Shown here: positions 45,851-54,861 of the stretch, in pieces
Numbering within the stretch: position 1 is the stretch's first letter
Layout of the letters: each line of letters starts with the position of its first letter
Origin: Streptomyces sp. NBC_00286
Lineage (GTDB): Bacteria > Actinomycetota > Actinomycetes > Streptomycetales > Streptomycetaceae
Assembly (NCBI RefSeq): GCF_036173125.1
Contig: NZ_CP108054.1
Span: 2,790,001-2,854,000, forward strand
Length of the DNA: 64,000 bases
Direction: 5' to 3'
The notes under the pieces: model-generated
What the model was told of the DNA's origin: nothing
The model's database searches: none
Seen by the model: the letters and a program-made list of their open reading frames with translations, nothing else
Position numbers and translations under genes: made by a program

Positions 45851-47047
45851 TCAATCTCCGATAAGAGCGTCAACAAAAGCCTCCGGCTCGAACGGCGCCA
45901 AGTCGTCCGCGCCCTCCCCCAGGCCGACGAGCTTGACCGGAACCCCCAGCTCACGCTGCACCGCGATGACGATGCCGCCCTTGGCCGTGCCGTCGAGCTT
46001 CGTCAGGACGATGCCGGTGATGTCGACGACCTCGGCGAAGACACGGGCCTGGACAAGGCCGTTCTGACCGGTGGTGGCGTCCAGGACCAGCAGGATCTCG
46101 TCGAGCGGCGCCTGCTTCTCGACCACGCGCTTGACCTTGCCGAGCTCGTCCATGAGCCCGGTCTTGGTGTGCAGGCGCCCCGCGGTGTCGATGAGCACGA
46201 CGTCCGTGCCCATCTCCTTGCCCTCCTTGACCGCGTCGAAGGCCACGGAGGCCGGATCGCCGGCCTCGGGCCCGCGCACGGTGTACGCCCCGACCCGCTC
46301 GCCCCAGGTCTGGAGCTGATCGGCGGCGGCGGCACGGAAGGTGTCGGCGGCCCCCAGGACGACGGTGCGGCCATCCGCGACGAGGACGCGGGCGAGCTTG
46401 CCGGTGGTGGTGGTCTTTCCGGTGCCGTTGACGCCGACGACCATCACGATGCCGGGCTTGCTGGCCTCGGGCTCCGTCTTCACGGTGCGGTCCATATCGG
46501 TGCCGACCAGCTTGAGCAGCTCCTCGCGCAGCAGGCCGCGCAGCTCCTCGGGCGTACGCGTGCCGAGCACCTTCACACGCTCACGCAGCCCCTCGACCAG
46601 CTCCTGGGTGGGCTGCACGCCGACATCGGCGGTGAGCAGCGTGTCCTCGATCTCCTCCCAGGTGTCGTCGTCCAGGTGCTCGCGCGAGAGGAGCGTGAGC
46701 AGCCCCTTGCCGAGCGCGTTCTGCGAGCGGGAGAGGCGGGCGCGCAGGCGCACCAGGCGCCCCGCGGTCGGCTCCGGGATCTCGATCTCGGGTGCGGCCG
46801 GACGTTCCTCGACGGCGACGGCCCCCGAGGTGTCCGGAAGATCCACCTCCTCGATCGTGCGGCGCGGTTCCTCACGTGGCGTCTCGGCCTCGTCGCCGAC
46901 GTGCGGCTCGGCCGGAGGGGCGGTGATGTCGGGCGTGGTGGGGGGCGGCGGGGGCGGCTGCTTCCGTCGGCGGCTGCCGACGACGAGCCCGCCGAGCGCA
47001 CCGATCACGACTACGGCGATGACTACAAGAAGGATGACGATTTCCAT
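45851..47047 (-). CDS. ftsY: Signal recognition particle receptor FtsY
   Basis: 398 residues from the ATG at 47047. An N-terminal membrane helix (EIVILLVVIAVVVIGALGGL) and an acidic linker precede the NG GTPase: P-loop VGVNGTGKTTTTGKLA, DTFRAAAADQL, LIDTAGRLHTK, and TKLDGTAKGG. It receives Ffh-ribosome complexes and hands them to SecYEG. Confidence 0.97.
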   Translation of the reverse strand: MEIVILLVVIAVVVIGALGGLVVGSRRRKQPPPPPPTTPDITAPPAEPHVGDEAETPREEPRRTIEEVDLPDTSGAVAVEERPAAPEIEIPEPTAGRLVRLRARLSRSQNALGKGLLTLLSREHLDDDTWEEIEDTLLTADVGVQPTQELVEGLRERVKVLGTRTPEELRGLLREELLKLVGTDMDRTVKTEPEASKPGIVMVVGVNGTGKTTTTGKLARVLVADGRTVVLGAADTFRAAAADQLQTWGERVGAYTVRGPEAGDPASVAFDAVKEGKEMGTDVVLIDTAGRLHTKTGLMDELGKVKRVVEKQAPLDEILLVLDATTGQNGLVQARVFAEVVDITGIVLTKLDGTAKGGIVIAVQRELGVPVKLVGLGEGADDLAPFEPEAFVDALIGD

Positions 47048-47224
47048 AACGCAACCCAGTATGGCGTGACCCGTCGGGCGATCGTTCGTTCTCCTCGCAG
47101 GGACTTTTCCTCCCTGCGGGCCGGGCTGGCCCGTCGCCTGGCCTCGGTTCGGCGAGAAGCCCCTTGGGGCGGAGTCACAACGGGACCAGTATGCGGTTCC
47201 CGTATTGTGCGCGAGGCGCACAGG

Positions 47225-47261
47225 GGGTTGTGGCAGCTCATGACGTGGGTTGCCACAACCC
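47225..47261 (+). promoter_or_regulatory. 11-bp inverted repeat upstream of the LLM oxidoreductase
   Basis: GGGTTGTGGCA (47225-47235) and TGCCACAACCC (47251-47261) are exact complements, spaced by 15 bases, 90 bp before the LLM start. A weaker CTGACG/CGTCAG pair follows near 47291. They lie in the 304-bp divergent gap 47048-47351, which also has CGCAGGG/CCCTGCG at 47096-47118 near ftsY. Operator or attenuator hairpin; the binding protein is unknown. Confidence 0.5.
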
Positions 47262-47351
47262 TCGTAAAGGGGCCTGTCGACCCCTGGCCGTCTGACGCCC
47301 CGTCAGCTACCGTCCCCCTTCTCCGGCACCCCGCCCGAAGGAGGACCCGCC

Positions 47352-48332
47352 ATGCCCGTGACGGTCGTACGTTTCAACCTGGTGGAGCCCGACGCGACGA
47401 GCGAATCCCTCAGCGCCCGCTACCAGGCCGCCCTGGAGATGGCCAAGTACGCCGACGATCGCGGGATGAGCACCGTGCAGACCGAGGAGCACCACGGCGC
47501 CGCCAACAACTGGCTGCCCTCCCCCTTCACCTTCGCCGGAGCCGTCTTCGGCGCCACCCGGCGGATCGCGGTCACGGTCTCGGCGATCATCGGTCCGCTG
47601 CACGATCCGTTGCGGCTGGCCGAGGAGATGGCCGTACTCGACTTGATCAGCGGCGGCCGGCTGGTGACGGTCGCGGGGATCGGTTACCGCCCCGAGGAGT
47701 ACGCGATCTTCGACGTCGAGTGGAAGCGGCGCGGCAAGCTCCAGGACGAGCTGCTGGAGACGCTGCTCAAGGCGTGGACGGGCGAGGAGTTCGAGTACCG
47801 GGGCCGTACAGTTCGGATCACCCCGCGCCCGTACACCCGGCCGCATCCGCTGCTGCTGGTCGGCGGCTCCTCGCAGGCGGCGGCCCGGCGTGCCGCCCGG
47901 CTCGGGCTGCCGTTCTTCCCGAGCGCGCATCTGCCGGAGCTGGAGGCGTACTACAAGGAGCGTCTCGTGGAGTACGGCACGGAGGGCTGGACGATGATGC
48001 CTCCGGCCGAGACCCCGCTGTTGCACCTGGCCGAGGACCCGGACCGGGTGTGGGCGGAGCACGGCGGGCACTTCCTGCACGAGGCGCGGACGTACGCGTC
48101 CTGGCAGTCCGGCGACATCCGTTCCGCGGTGAAGTCGGGGGCGACGACGGTCGACGAGCTGCGCGCGGAGGGTGTGTACCGGATCGTGACGCCGGACGAG
48201 TGCCTGGCTCAGGGCCTCGAGAACTACGTACTGCATCCGCTGTCCGGCGGGATGCCGGTCGACGAGGGCTGGCGCAGCATGCATCTGTTCTGCGAAAACG
48301 TGCTGCCCCGGCTCAAGGCCGCGGAGGGCTGA
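47352..48332 (+). CDS. LLM class flavin-dependent oxidoreductase
   Basis: 326-residue luciferase-like monooxygenase of the TIM-barrel LLM family. It has EEHHGAANNWLPSPFTFAGA with the active-site His pair, DLISGGRLVTVAGIGYR and YTRPHPLLLVGGSSQAAARR. It uses reduced FMN or F420. Substrate unknown. AAGGAGG lies directly upstream of the ATG. Confidence 0.88.
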   Translation: MPVTVVRFNLVEPDATSESLSARYQAALEMAKYADDRGMSTVQTEEHHGAANNWLPSPFTFAGAVFGATRRIAVTVSAIIGPLHDPLRLAEEMAVLDLISGGRLVTVAGIGYRPEEYAIFDVEWKRRGKLQDELLETLLKAWTGEEFEYRGRTVRITPRPYTRPHPLLLVGGSSQAAARRAARLGLPFFPSAHLPELEAYYKERLVEYGTEGWTMMPPAETPLLHLAEDPDRVWAEHGGHFLHEARTYASWQSGDIRSAVKSGATTVDELRAEGVYRIVTPDECLAQGLENYVLHPLSGGMPVDEGWRSMHLFCENVLPRLKAAEG

Positions 48333-48356
48333 GCCGGGGCAGTACGCCTTACGGGA

Positions 48357-48394
48357 CGAGGAGAGGGGCAGCGGGGACTTGGCCCGTCTCCTCG
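48357..48394. terminator. Hairpin between the LLM gene and glcP
   Basis: CGAGGAGA (48357-48364) pairs with TCTCCTCG (48387-48394). It lies between convergent genes. Confidence 0.55.
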
Positions 48395-48416
48395 CGTTCG
48401 GGGGGCCTTACGACGC

Positions 48417-49835
48417 CTATCCCATCTCCTCCAGCGCCTTCCCCTTGGTCTCCGTGACGAACTTGAGCACGAAGGGGATGGAGAGGGCGGCGAAGACGGT
48501 GTAGATCACGTACGTCAGGGAGAGGTTCCAGTCGGCCAGGGACGGGAAGCTCGCGGTGATGGCCCAGTTGGCGATCCACTGCGCGGAGGCGGCGACGCCG
48601 AGGGCGGCGGCGCGGATCTTGTTCGGGAACATCTCGCCGAGGAAGACCCAGACGACCACGCCCCAGGAGAGAGCGAAGAAGAGCACGAAGACGTGGGCGG
48701 CGATCAGTGCGACCCAGCCCTGGGTGGCGGGCAGCTTGCCGTCGACGAGGTCGAAGGAGAAGGCCCAGGCTTCCAGGGCGAGACCGACGACCATGCCCAC
48801 GGAGCCGATGAGCGCGAGCGGCCTGCGGCCGATCCGGTCGACGAAGATCATGGCGATCACGGTGCCGACGATGTTGATGATCGACGTCGTGAACGAGTAG
48901 AAGAACGACTCCGTCGGGTCGACGCCGACCGACTGCCACAGCGTCGAGGAGTAGTAGAACGCGACGTTGATGCCGACGAACTGCTGGAAGACGGAGAGCC
49001 CGATGCCGATCCAGACGATCGGCTTGAAGAAAAAGCTGCCGCCGAGCAGGTCCTTGAAGGTCGACTTGTGCTCGCTCTTCATGGCGTGCTCGATCTCCCG
49101 CACGCGGGCGTCCAGGTCGACGTCCTTGCCCTCGACCTCGGCGAGCACCTCGCGGGCGCGGGTCTCCTTGCCGGCGGAGATGAGGTAGCGGGGCGACTCG
49201 GGGATGGCGAAGGAGAGCAGTCCGTACAGGACGGCGGGGATGACCATCACGCCGAGCATGACCTGCCAGGCTTCCAGGCCCATCAGGGTGCCGCGCTGGT
49301 CACCGTCCGCGGCGTTCAGGATGCCCCAGTTGACCAGCTGCGAGACGGCGATGCCGATGACGATCGCGGCCTGCTGGAAGGAGCCGAGGCGCCCGCGGTA
49401 CGCGGCGGGGGCGACCTCGGCGATGTAGGCGGGGCCGATCACTGAGGCCATGCCGATGGCGAAGCCGCCGACAATGCGCCAGAAGGCCAGGTCGTACAGC
49501 GCGAAGGGCAGTGCGGAGCCGACGGCGCTGACGATGAAGAGGACGGCCGCGATCTGCATACAGCGGATGCGGCCTATGCGGTCGGCGATCCGGCCCGCCG
49601 TGGCTGCGCCGATCGCGCAGCCGATCAGCGCGATGGCGATCACCTGCGCGAGGGCCGCGGAGCCGATGTCGTAGCGGTCCCGGATGGCTTCGACGGCACC
49701 GTTGATCACGGCACTGTCGTAACCGAAGAGGAAGCCGCCCATCGCGGCCGCCGCCGCGATGAAGATGACGTGCCCGAGGTGTTCGGGATGAGCCTCCCGG
49801 GCTCCTGACTTGGGTACCTGCGCTGCGCTGGTCAC
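48417..49835 (-). CDS. glcP: Glucose permease (sugar porter, MFS)
   Basis: 472-residue twelve-helix sugar:proton symporter. Sugar-porter signatures are GGFLFGYDSAVINGAVEA, RIADRIGRIRCM, PESPRYLISAGK, QQFVGINVAFYYSS and the C-terminal VTETKGKALEEMG. The GTG at 49835 follows GAGGAG. In S. coelicolor glcP next to smc is the main glucose uptake system, taking up free glucose for glucose kinase. The position here is the same. Confidence 0.9.
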   Translation of the reverse strand: MTSAAQVPKSGAREAHPEHLGHVIFIAAAAAMGGFLFGYDSAVINGAVEAIRDRYDIGSAALAQVIAIALIGCAIGAATAGRIADRIGRIRCMQIAAVLFIVSAVGSALPFALYDLAFWRIVGGFAIGMASVIGPAYIAEVAPAAYRGRLGSFQQAAIVIGIAVSQLVNWGILNAADGDQRGTLMGLEAWQVMLGVMVIPAVLYGLLSFAIPESPRYLISAGKETRAREVLAEVEGKDVDLDARVREIEHAMKSEHKSTFKDLLGGSFFFKPIVWIGIGLSVFQQFVGINVAFYYSSTLWQSVGVDPTESFFYSFTTSIINIVGTVIAMIFVDRIGRRPLALIGSVGMVVGLALEAWAFSFDLVDGKLPATQGWVALIAAHVFVLFFALSWGVVVWVFLGEMFPNKIRAAALGVAASAQWIANWAITASFPSLADWNLSLTYVIYTVFAALSIPFVLKFVTETKGKALEEMG

Positions 49836-49912
49836 GTGTACTCCTCGGGCCGCCGGCCTCGCTGCCGGGGGGTGGGCAAGCCCTTGAACTGAAGGTAAAG
49901 GCAACGTTTTTG

Positions 49913-49940
49913 AGGTTATTGCTTCAAGTTTTGAAGTCAA
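49913..49940 (-). promoter_or_regulatory. glcP promoter with operator-like inverted repeat
   Basis: On the minus strand TTGACT (49935-49940), 16 bases, then TAACCT (49913-49918) makes a good housekeeping promoter about 75 bp before the glcP start. The inverted repeat CTTCAA-AAC-TTGAAG (49922-49936) begins inside the -35 box and fills most of the spacer. The region is AT-rich for this genome. A repressor or activator bound here would overlap RNA polymerase. Confidence 0.7.
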
Positions 49941-50060
49941 CCGGGGCAGATGAGAGCAAGTCCATAAGCAGGTAAGGATTTTGTGTTCGTTGCTTAAATG
50001 CCGTGCCCATGTTGTGACCGCCACGCAACGCCGAGCGATCCGAGAGCCGGCGCAGCCGAG

Positions 50061-53000
50061 CTAGCGAAGCCGCTGGCTGATGACCTTCGAGACCCCGTCG
50101 CCCTGCATGGAGACGCCGTACAGTGCGTCGGCGACCTCCATCGTGCGTTTCTGGTGGGTGATCACGATCAGCTGCGAGGCCTCCTGCAGCTCCTGCATGA
50201 TGCGGATGAGCCGCTGCAGGTTGGTGTCGTCGAGCGCCGCCTCGACCTCGTCCATCACATAGAACGGGCTGGGCCGCGCCTTGAAGATCGACACGAGCAT
50301 CGCCACGGCGGTCAGCGAGCGCTCGCCGCCGGAGAGGAGGCTGAGCCGCTTGACCTTCTTGCCCGGAGGCCGGGCCTCCACATCGACGCCCGTGGTGAGC
50401 ATGTTGTCGGGGTCGGTCAGGATCAGCCGCCCCTCACCACCCGGGAACAGCCTGCTGAAAACGCCCTCGAACTCGCGGGCCGTATCCCAGAACGCCTGAG
50501 TGAAGACCTGCTCGACGCGCTCGTCGACCTCCTTCACCACCTGCAGGAGATCGGCACGGGTCTTCTTGAGGTCCTCCAACTGCTCACTGAGGAACTGGTG
50601 GCGTTCCTCGAGCGCGGCGAACTCCTCCAGGGCCAGCGGGTTGACCTTGCCGAGCTGCTGGTACGCCCGCTCGGCCGACTTGAGCCGCTTCTCCTGCTCG
50701 GCACGGACGAACGGCCGGGGCTGGTTGCGCGGGTGCTCGGGGTCCTCGGGCAGTTCCTCGCCCTCGGCGGGCGGTGAGGGCGGTACGAGCTGGTCGGGGC
50801 CGTAGTCGGCGACGAGCCCCGCGGGCTCCACACCGAGCTCCTCCAGCGCCTTCGTCTCCAGCTGCTCGATCCGCAGCCGCTTCTCGGCGCCGAGCACCTC
50901 GCCGCGGTGCACGGAGTCGGTGAGCTTGTCGAGCTCGGCCTTGAGGTCGCGGCCTTCGTTCCGAGCCACGACGAGATCCTGTTCGCGCAGGGCCTTGGCG
51001 CTTTCGGCGGCGGCCCGCTCCTCCTCCGCCCGGCTCACCGAGACCTCGACGTGCGCGAGCAGTTGCCGCGCCCCGGAGGCGACGGCCTCGGCGACGGCGG
51101 CCTCGTGCCTCAGCCGGGCCCTGCGCTGCTCGGCACGCGCGCGTGCCTCACGTTCGGCGCGCGCGGCCCGGTCCAGCGAATCGGCCCGTCCGGCCAGCCC
51201 CTTGACGCGTTCCTCGTGCGTACGCGCCTGGAGCCGGGCCTCCATCTCGGTCTGCCGCGCGTTGGCGCCGTCCGCGGCGAGCCGGTCCCGTACGGAGGTG
51301 TCGGGCTCCTCCTCGACGGGCATCTCCTCGGCCACGGCGAGCCGTTCGGCCAGCTCTTCGACTTCCTCCAGGGCCTTGTCGAGGGCCTCCTGCGCCCGCG
51401 CGGCCGCGGCGGTGCTCCGCTCGGCCTCCCCTGCCGCGCCTCGGGCCTGCCCCGCCAGCCGCCCGAGCTGCTGGGCGACCGCCGACCGCTCCCGCTCCCC
51501 GGCCCGCCGCCGCTCCCCCAACTCCTCGACGAGCGCGACCCGTTCCTTCCGCTGCTCGGCAGCAAGATGCTGCGCCTCGCTCAACTCCTCGCACTTCACG
51601 GCGAGTTCTTCCAGCTCCGCCGCGGCTTCGTCGACGGAGGCCTGCACCTCGAGCAGACTCGGCGCCCCGGCGGACCCCCCGTGCGCGAAGTGCGCCCCGA
51701 GCAGATCGCCTTCGGCGGTCACAGCGGTCAGCTCCGGCCGCGCACTCACCACGTCCTCAGCGTCTTCGAGGGTCGCCACCACGACGATGCCCCGCAGCAA
51801 GCGCCGTACGGCGGGCATGAGTTCAGCGGGCCCACGGACGAGATCAGCGGCGTACAGAGGCCCGTCGCGCTCCGGAGTTACGTCGCTGGGAGCGCCGTCT
51901 CCCGATGCCGGAACCGCCTCGGGTGCCCCCGCCAGCAGCAGGGCTGCTCGCCCGGCATCCTGCTTGCGGAGGAGGCGGATGGCGTCGGCGGCCGCGTTCG
52001 GAGTGGTGACCGCAATGGCGTCCGCTGCCGTGCCGAAGGCGGCGGCCAGGGCGACCTCGTGGCCCGGGGTGACTGTCAGGAGTTCGGCGGCCGGGCCCAG
52101 CAGGCCGGTGAGCCGGTCCTTCGCCGCGAGCAGAGCGCCCGTGCCGTCCTTGCGGCGCAGGCCGAGGGCCAGGGCCTCGTGGCGGGCCTGGGTGGCGGCC
52201 CGCTTGCGTTCCGCGGCGGTGGCCGCCTCGCGGGCCGCCGCCAGGGCAGACTCCGCCTCCGCAAGCGCCGACTTGGCCGCCTCGTGGCGCTCAGCCAGCT
52301 CCGCGTCGCCCTCGTCCAGGCCGTCGACCTCGGCCTTGAGCGCCTCGTACTCCTCCTGCGCGGCGACCGCCCGCTCCTGGGCTTCGTCCCGTGCGGAGGC
52401 GAGGCGGTCGATCTCGGCCTGGGCGGAGGCGGCGCGTGAACGGGCCGCGTTGACCTGGCCGTTCAGCCGGGCGAGCCCTTCGCGGCGGTCGGCGATGGCG
52501 CGAGCCACGTCCTTCAGTCGCCGTTCCTCCACCGCCAGTTCGCGTTCGAGATCGGCCCGGTGGGCAACGGTGTCCTCCAGTGCCCGTTCGGCCGCCTCGA
52601 GGGCCGCTTCGAGCTCGGCCTCCTGCTCCCGGATCCGTGCGGCCTCGCGCTCCATGTCCTCGGGATCACGCCCGCGCCGCTCCTCGGCGGGCACAGAGGT
52701 CGCGCTCTTGACCCGGGCGTCGGCCAGCGAGATCGTGCCGCGCACCCGCTCGGCCAGCTGCGACAGCTCGTGCCAGGTCTGCTGCGCCCGCTGGAGGCGC
52801 GGGGTGAGGCGCCGCACCTCGCCCTCGAGCTCTGCCTCCCGCTGGAGCGCCTTCTTCAGCTCGGCCTCGGCGGCGTCCTTGCGTTCCTTGAGCGCGGCCT
52901 CGTCGGCGATCTCAGTCTGGAGTGCCTGGCGGAGTCGTACGAGATCGTCGGCGAGCAGCCGCAGCCGCGCGTCCCGCAGGTCGGCCTGGATGACGGCGGC

Positions 53001-53642
53001 CCGGCGCGCGACGGCCGCCTGCCGGCCGAGCGGCTTGAGCTGGCGCCGCAGTTCGTCCGTCAGGTCCTGCACGCGCGCGAGGTTCGCCTGCATCGCGTCC
53101 AACTTCCGCAGCGCCTTCTCCTTGCGCTTACGGTGCTTGAGGACGCCCGCGGCCTCCTCGATGAAGGCACGGCGGCCCATCGGATCGGCGTGCAGTACGG
53201 AGTCGAGCTGGCCCTGGCCGACGATGACGTGCATCTCGCGGCCGATGCCGGAGTCGGACAACAGCTCCTGAATGTCCAGCAATCGGCACGTATCGCCGTT
53301 GATCTGGTACTCGCTGCCGCCGTTGCGGAACATGATCCGCGTGATGGTGACCTCGGCGTACTCGATGGGCAGCGCGCCGTCGGAGTTGTCGATGGTGAGG
53401 GAGACTTCGGCGCGGCCGAGCGGCGGGCGCCCGGTGGTGCCAGCGAAGATGACGTCTTCCATCTTGCCGCCGCGCAGCGACTTGGCGCCCTGCTCGCCCA
53501 TGACCCAGCTGAGCGCGTCCACGACATTGGACTTGCCCGAACCGTTCGGTCCGACGACACACGTGATCCCCGGCTCGAACCGGAGCGTGGTCGCCGAAGC
53601 GAACGATTTGAACCCTCTCAGGGTCAGGGCCTTGAGGTGCAC
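50061..53642 (-). CDS. smc: Chromosome segregation protein SMC
   Basis: 1193 residues from the GTG at 53642 (VHLKALTLRGFKSFASATTL), normal for a condensin-type SMC. N-terminal ATPase half with Walker A VVGPNGSGKSNVVDAL; long coiled-coil arms with Glu/Ala/Arg-rich repeats; a hinge around residues 520-640; then the C-terminal ATPase half with LSGGERSLTAVAML and YVMDEVEAALDDTN. With ScpA/ScpB it compacts and separates chromosomes at sporulation. Confidence 0.96.
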   Translation of the reverse strand: MHLKALTLRGFKSFASATTLRFEPGITCVVGPNGSGKSNVVDALSWVMGEQGAKSLRGGKMEDVIFAGTTGRPPLGRAEVSLTIDNSDGALPIEYAEVTITRIMFRNGGSEYQINGDTCRLLDIQELLSDSGIGREMHVIVGQGQLDSVLHADPMGRRAFIEEAAGVLKHRKRKEKALRKLDAMQANLARVQDLTDELRRQLKPLGRQAAVARRAAVIQADLRDARLRLLADDLVRLRQALQTEIADEAALKERKDAAEAELKKALQREAELEGEVRRLTPRLQRAQQTWHELSQLAERVRGTISLADARVKSATSVPAEERRGRDPEDMEREAARIREQEAELEAALEAAERALEDTVAHRADLERELAVEERRLKDVARAIADRREGLARLNGQVNAARSRAASAQAEIDRLASARDEAQERAVAAQEEYEALKAEVDGLDEGDAELAERHEAAKSALAEAESALAAAREAATAAERKRAATQARHEALALGLRRKDGTGALLAAKDRLTGLLGPAAELLTVTPGHEVALAAAFGTAADAIAVTTPNAAADAIRLLRKQDAGRAALLLAGAPEAVPASGDGAPSDVTPERDGPLYAADLVRGPAELMPAVRRLLRGIVVVATLEDAEDVVSARPELTAVTAEGDLLGAHFAHGGSAGAPSLLEVQASVDEAAAELEELAVKCEELSEAQHLAAEQRKERVALVEELGERRRAGERERSAVAQQLGRLAGQARGAAGEAERSTAAAARAQEALDKALEEVEELAERLAVAEEMPVEEEPDTSVRDRLAADGANARQTEMEARLQARTHEERVKGLAGRADSLDRAARAEREARARAEQRRARLRHEAAVAEAVASGARQLLAHVEVSVSRAEEERAAAESAKALREQDLVVARNEGRDLKAELDKLTDSVHRGEVLGAEKRLRIEQLETKALEELGVEPAGLVADYGPDQLVPPSPPAEGEELPEDPEHPRNQPRPFVRAEQEKRLKSAERAYQQLGKVNPLALEEFAALEERHQFLSEQLEDLKKTRADLLQVVKEVDERVEQVFTQAFWDTAREFEGVFSRLFPGGEGRLILTDPDNMLTTGVDVEARPPGKKVKRLSLLSGGERSLTAVAMLVSIFKARPSPFYVMDEVEAALDDTNLQRLIRIMQELQEASQLIVITHQKRTMEVADALYGVSMQGDGVSKVISQRLR

Positions 53643-53769
53643 GCCGCCGGACTCTACCTTCCGGGTCTGTCTCACTCCATGAACGAACGGTTTCGCCCAT
53701 GAACGTGCAGGGCACACCAGACGTTAAAGAGAGTGAAAGAGTGCGCGGGACAGAGGCGGGGGCAAAAAG

Positions 53770-53791
53770 AAGGGACGCCGAAGCGTCCCTT
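53770..53791 (-). terminator. Intrinsic terminator upstream of smc
   Basis: AAGGGACGC-CGAA-GCGTCCCTT. On the minus strand the hairpin is followed by CTTTTTG, a clear U-tract, so it should end the transcript of the 53855-54058 gene before smc. Confidence 0.85.
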
Positions 53792-53854
53792 GCAACACTG
53801 GTTAGCGGCTGACTCGGACAGCCTGATCACCGGCGGCCTTGTGGGCCCGAGTGG

Positions 53855-54058
53855 TCAGGTGAGCGCAGGCTCCGCCTGGGGTACGTCGATGCTCTTCAGG
53901 AGCTGTTCGTGAGAAGCGGCAGCCGTCAGCTCGTCGTTCTCGGCCTGGATCCGTACGAGCTCGGATTCCAGGTCCTGGACGCGCTGCTGGAGCCGTCGCA
54001 TCTCGGCGAGGAGTCGCGGGTCAGAGCCGCCGACGTAACCGAGAAGCGCCTTTGCCAT
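53855..54058 (-). CDS. Small coiled-coil hypothetical protein
   Basis: 67 residues from the ATG at 54058 (MAKALLGYVGGSDPRLLAEM) with GGAGG upstream. The middle (RRLQQRVQDLESELVRIQAE) has coiled-coil heptads. No known domain. I recognise it as a small conserved Streptomyces protein that lies between smc and acylphosphatase. Its function is unknown. Confidence 0.75.
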   Translation of the reverse strand: MAKALLGYVGGSDPRLLAEMRRLQQRVQDLESELVRIQAENDELTAAASHEQLLKSIDVPQAEPALT

Positions 54059-54449
54059 GATGGATGGTCCTCCACAATGAGTGACCGACCGAAGCGGTGT
54101 GGGTCGTGAGGGAATCGCACCCGTGGTGCTTGGCACTGTTCAGTTGTTGCTGCCGTTCTTACATGCCAAACAGCTAAGGTGCGCGGGGCTTTCAGCGTCT
54201 CACCAAAAAGTTTGACGGTCAACACGATCACGCCCCGTATTGACGGGCAACCCGGGGCGCGCGGCCTGAAAACGGGCGGCGCTGCGTCTCCTTCGGGGCC
54301 CTGAGGGCGTAGAGATCATCCTTGCTGCGCGAGCCTGCCACGGCAAGCGGTTCTTGGCAACCACCAGCTAGTTTCTGCCTCGGGCAGGTGCCCCAGAGCG
54401 CTCACGCTCCCCGGCCTGCGGTGTTGCGGCCCGTGACGAACAGTGGATC
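54059..54449. other. 391-bp intergenic region, no gene seen
   Basis: Between the small coiled-coil gene and acylphosphatase. I see short hairpin-like stretches and TTGAC sequences on the minus strand near 54215-54225 that could be a -35 box for the small gene, but no convincing ORF or RNA gene. Confidence 0.5.
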
Positions 54450-54731
54450 TCAGCGGATGGCGAAGCCGTCGTAGCCGCCGCGGGGTGTGTCCCAAATCTC
54501 GGTGACTCCGTCGACCCGGCCGGGTGTGTCGTCTCCCCGCAGCCAGTCGAGCAGTCCCTCACAGCCGGCCCGCGGCCCTTCGGCGACCACCTGAACCCGG
54601 CCGTCCGGCAAATTGAGAGCAAAGCCACTCAGTCCGCCGAGCTCCAGCGCCTTGGCACGGGTGAACCAGCGGAAACCCACACCTTGGACGCTTCCGCGCA
54701 CCCATGCCACGAGTCGCACATCGTCGTTCAT
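54450..54731 (-). CDS. Acylphosphatase
   Basis: 93 residues. The active-site loop [16 protein letters not shown] contains the phosphate-binding Arg, and [15 protein letters not shown] holds the catalytic Asn. It hydrolyses acyl phosphates such as acetyl or carbamoyl phosphate. Monocistronic. Confidence 0.92.
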   Translation of the reverse strand: MNDDVRLVAWVRGSVQGVGFRWFTRAKALELGGLSGFALNLPDGRVQVVAEGPRAGCEGLLDWLRGDDTPGRVDGVTEIWDTPRGGYDGFAIR

Positions 54732-54812
54732 GGCTGCACGCTAACCAGTCATTTGGCCTCTGAGCACTTCTTACTCTTGCGTCATGCGGTACCGTCCCGA
54801 CGCAATGCACCT

Positions 54813-54826
54813 CACTCGTTCGAGTG
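54813..54826 (+). promoter_or_regulatory. CACTCG-TT-CGAGTG dyad upstream of the CAP-domain gene
   Basis: A perfect six-base inverted repeat about 35 bp before the ATG at 54862. The flanks (CCT and GGG) extend the symmetry with a mismatch. Possible operator near the start of transcription. Confidence 0.4.
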
Positions 54827-54861
54827 GGGAACGTTGACTGCAAGATGAGGAAGGCCAGGAG

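Noticed and set aside
50920..53271. 783-residue open frame opposite smc
   Set aside because: Ala/Ser/Arg shadow of the coiled-coil codons of smc; no recognisable domain.
54059..54449. Non-coding RNA gene between the small coiled-coil gene and acylphosphatase
   Set aside because: Only weak, short stems could be seen and no recognisable family consensus.
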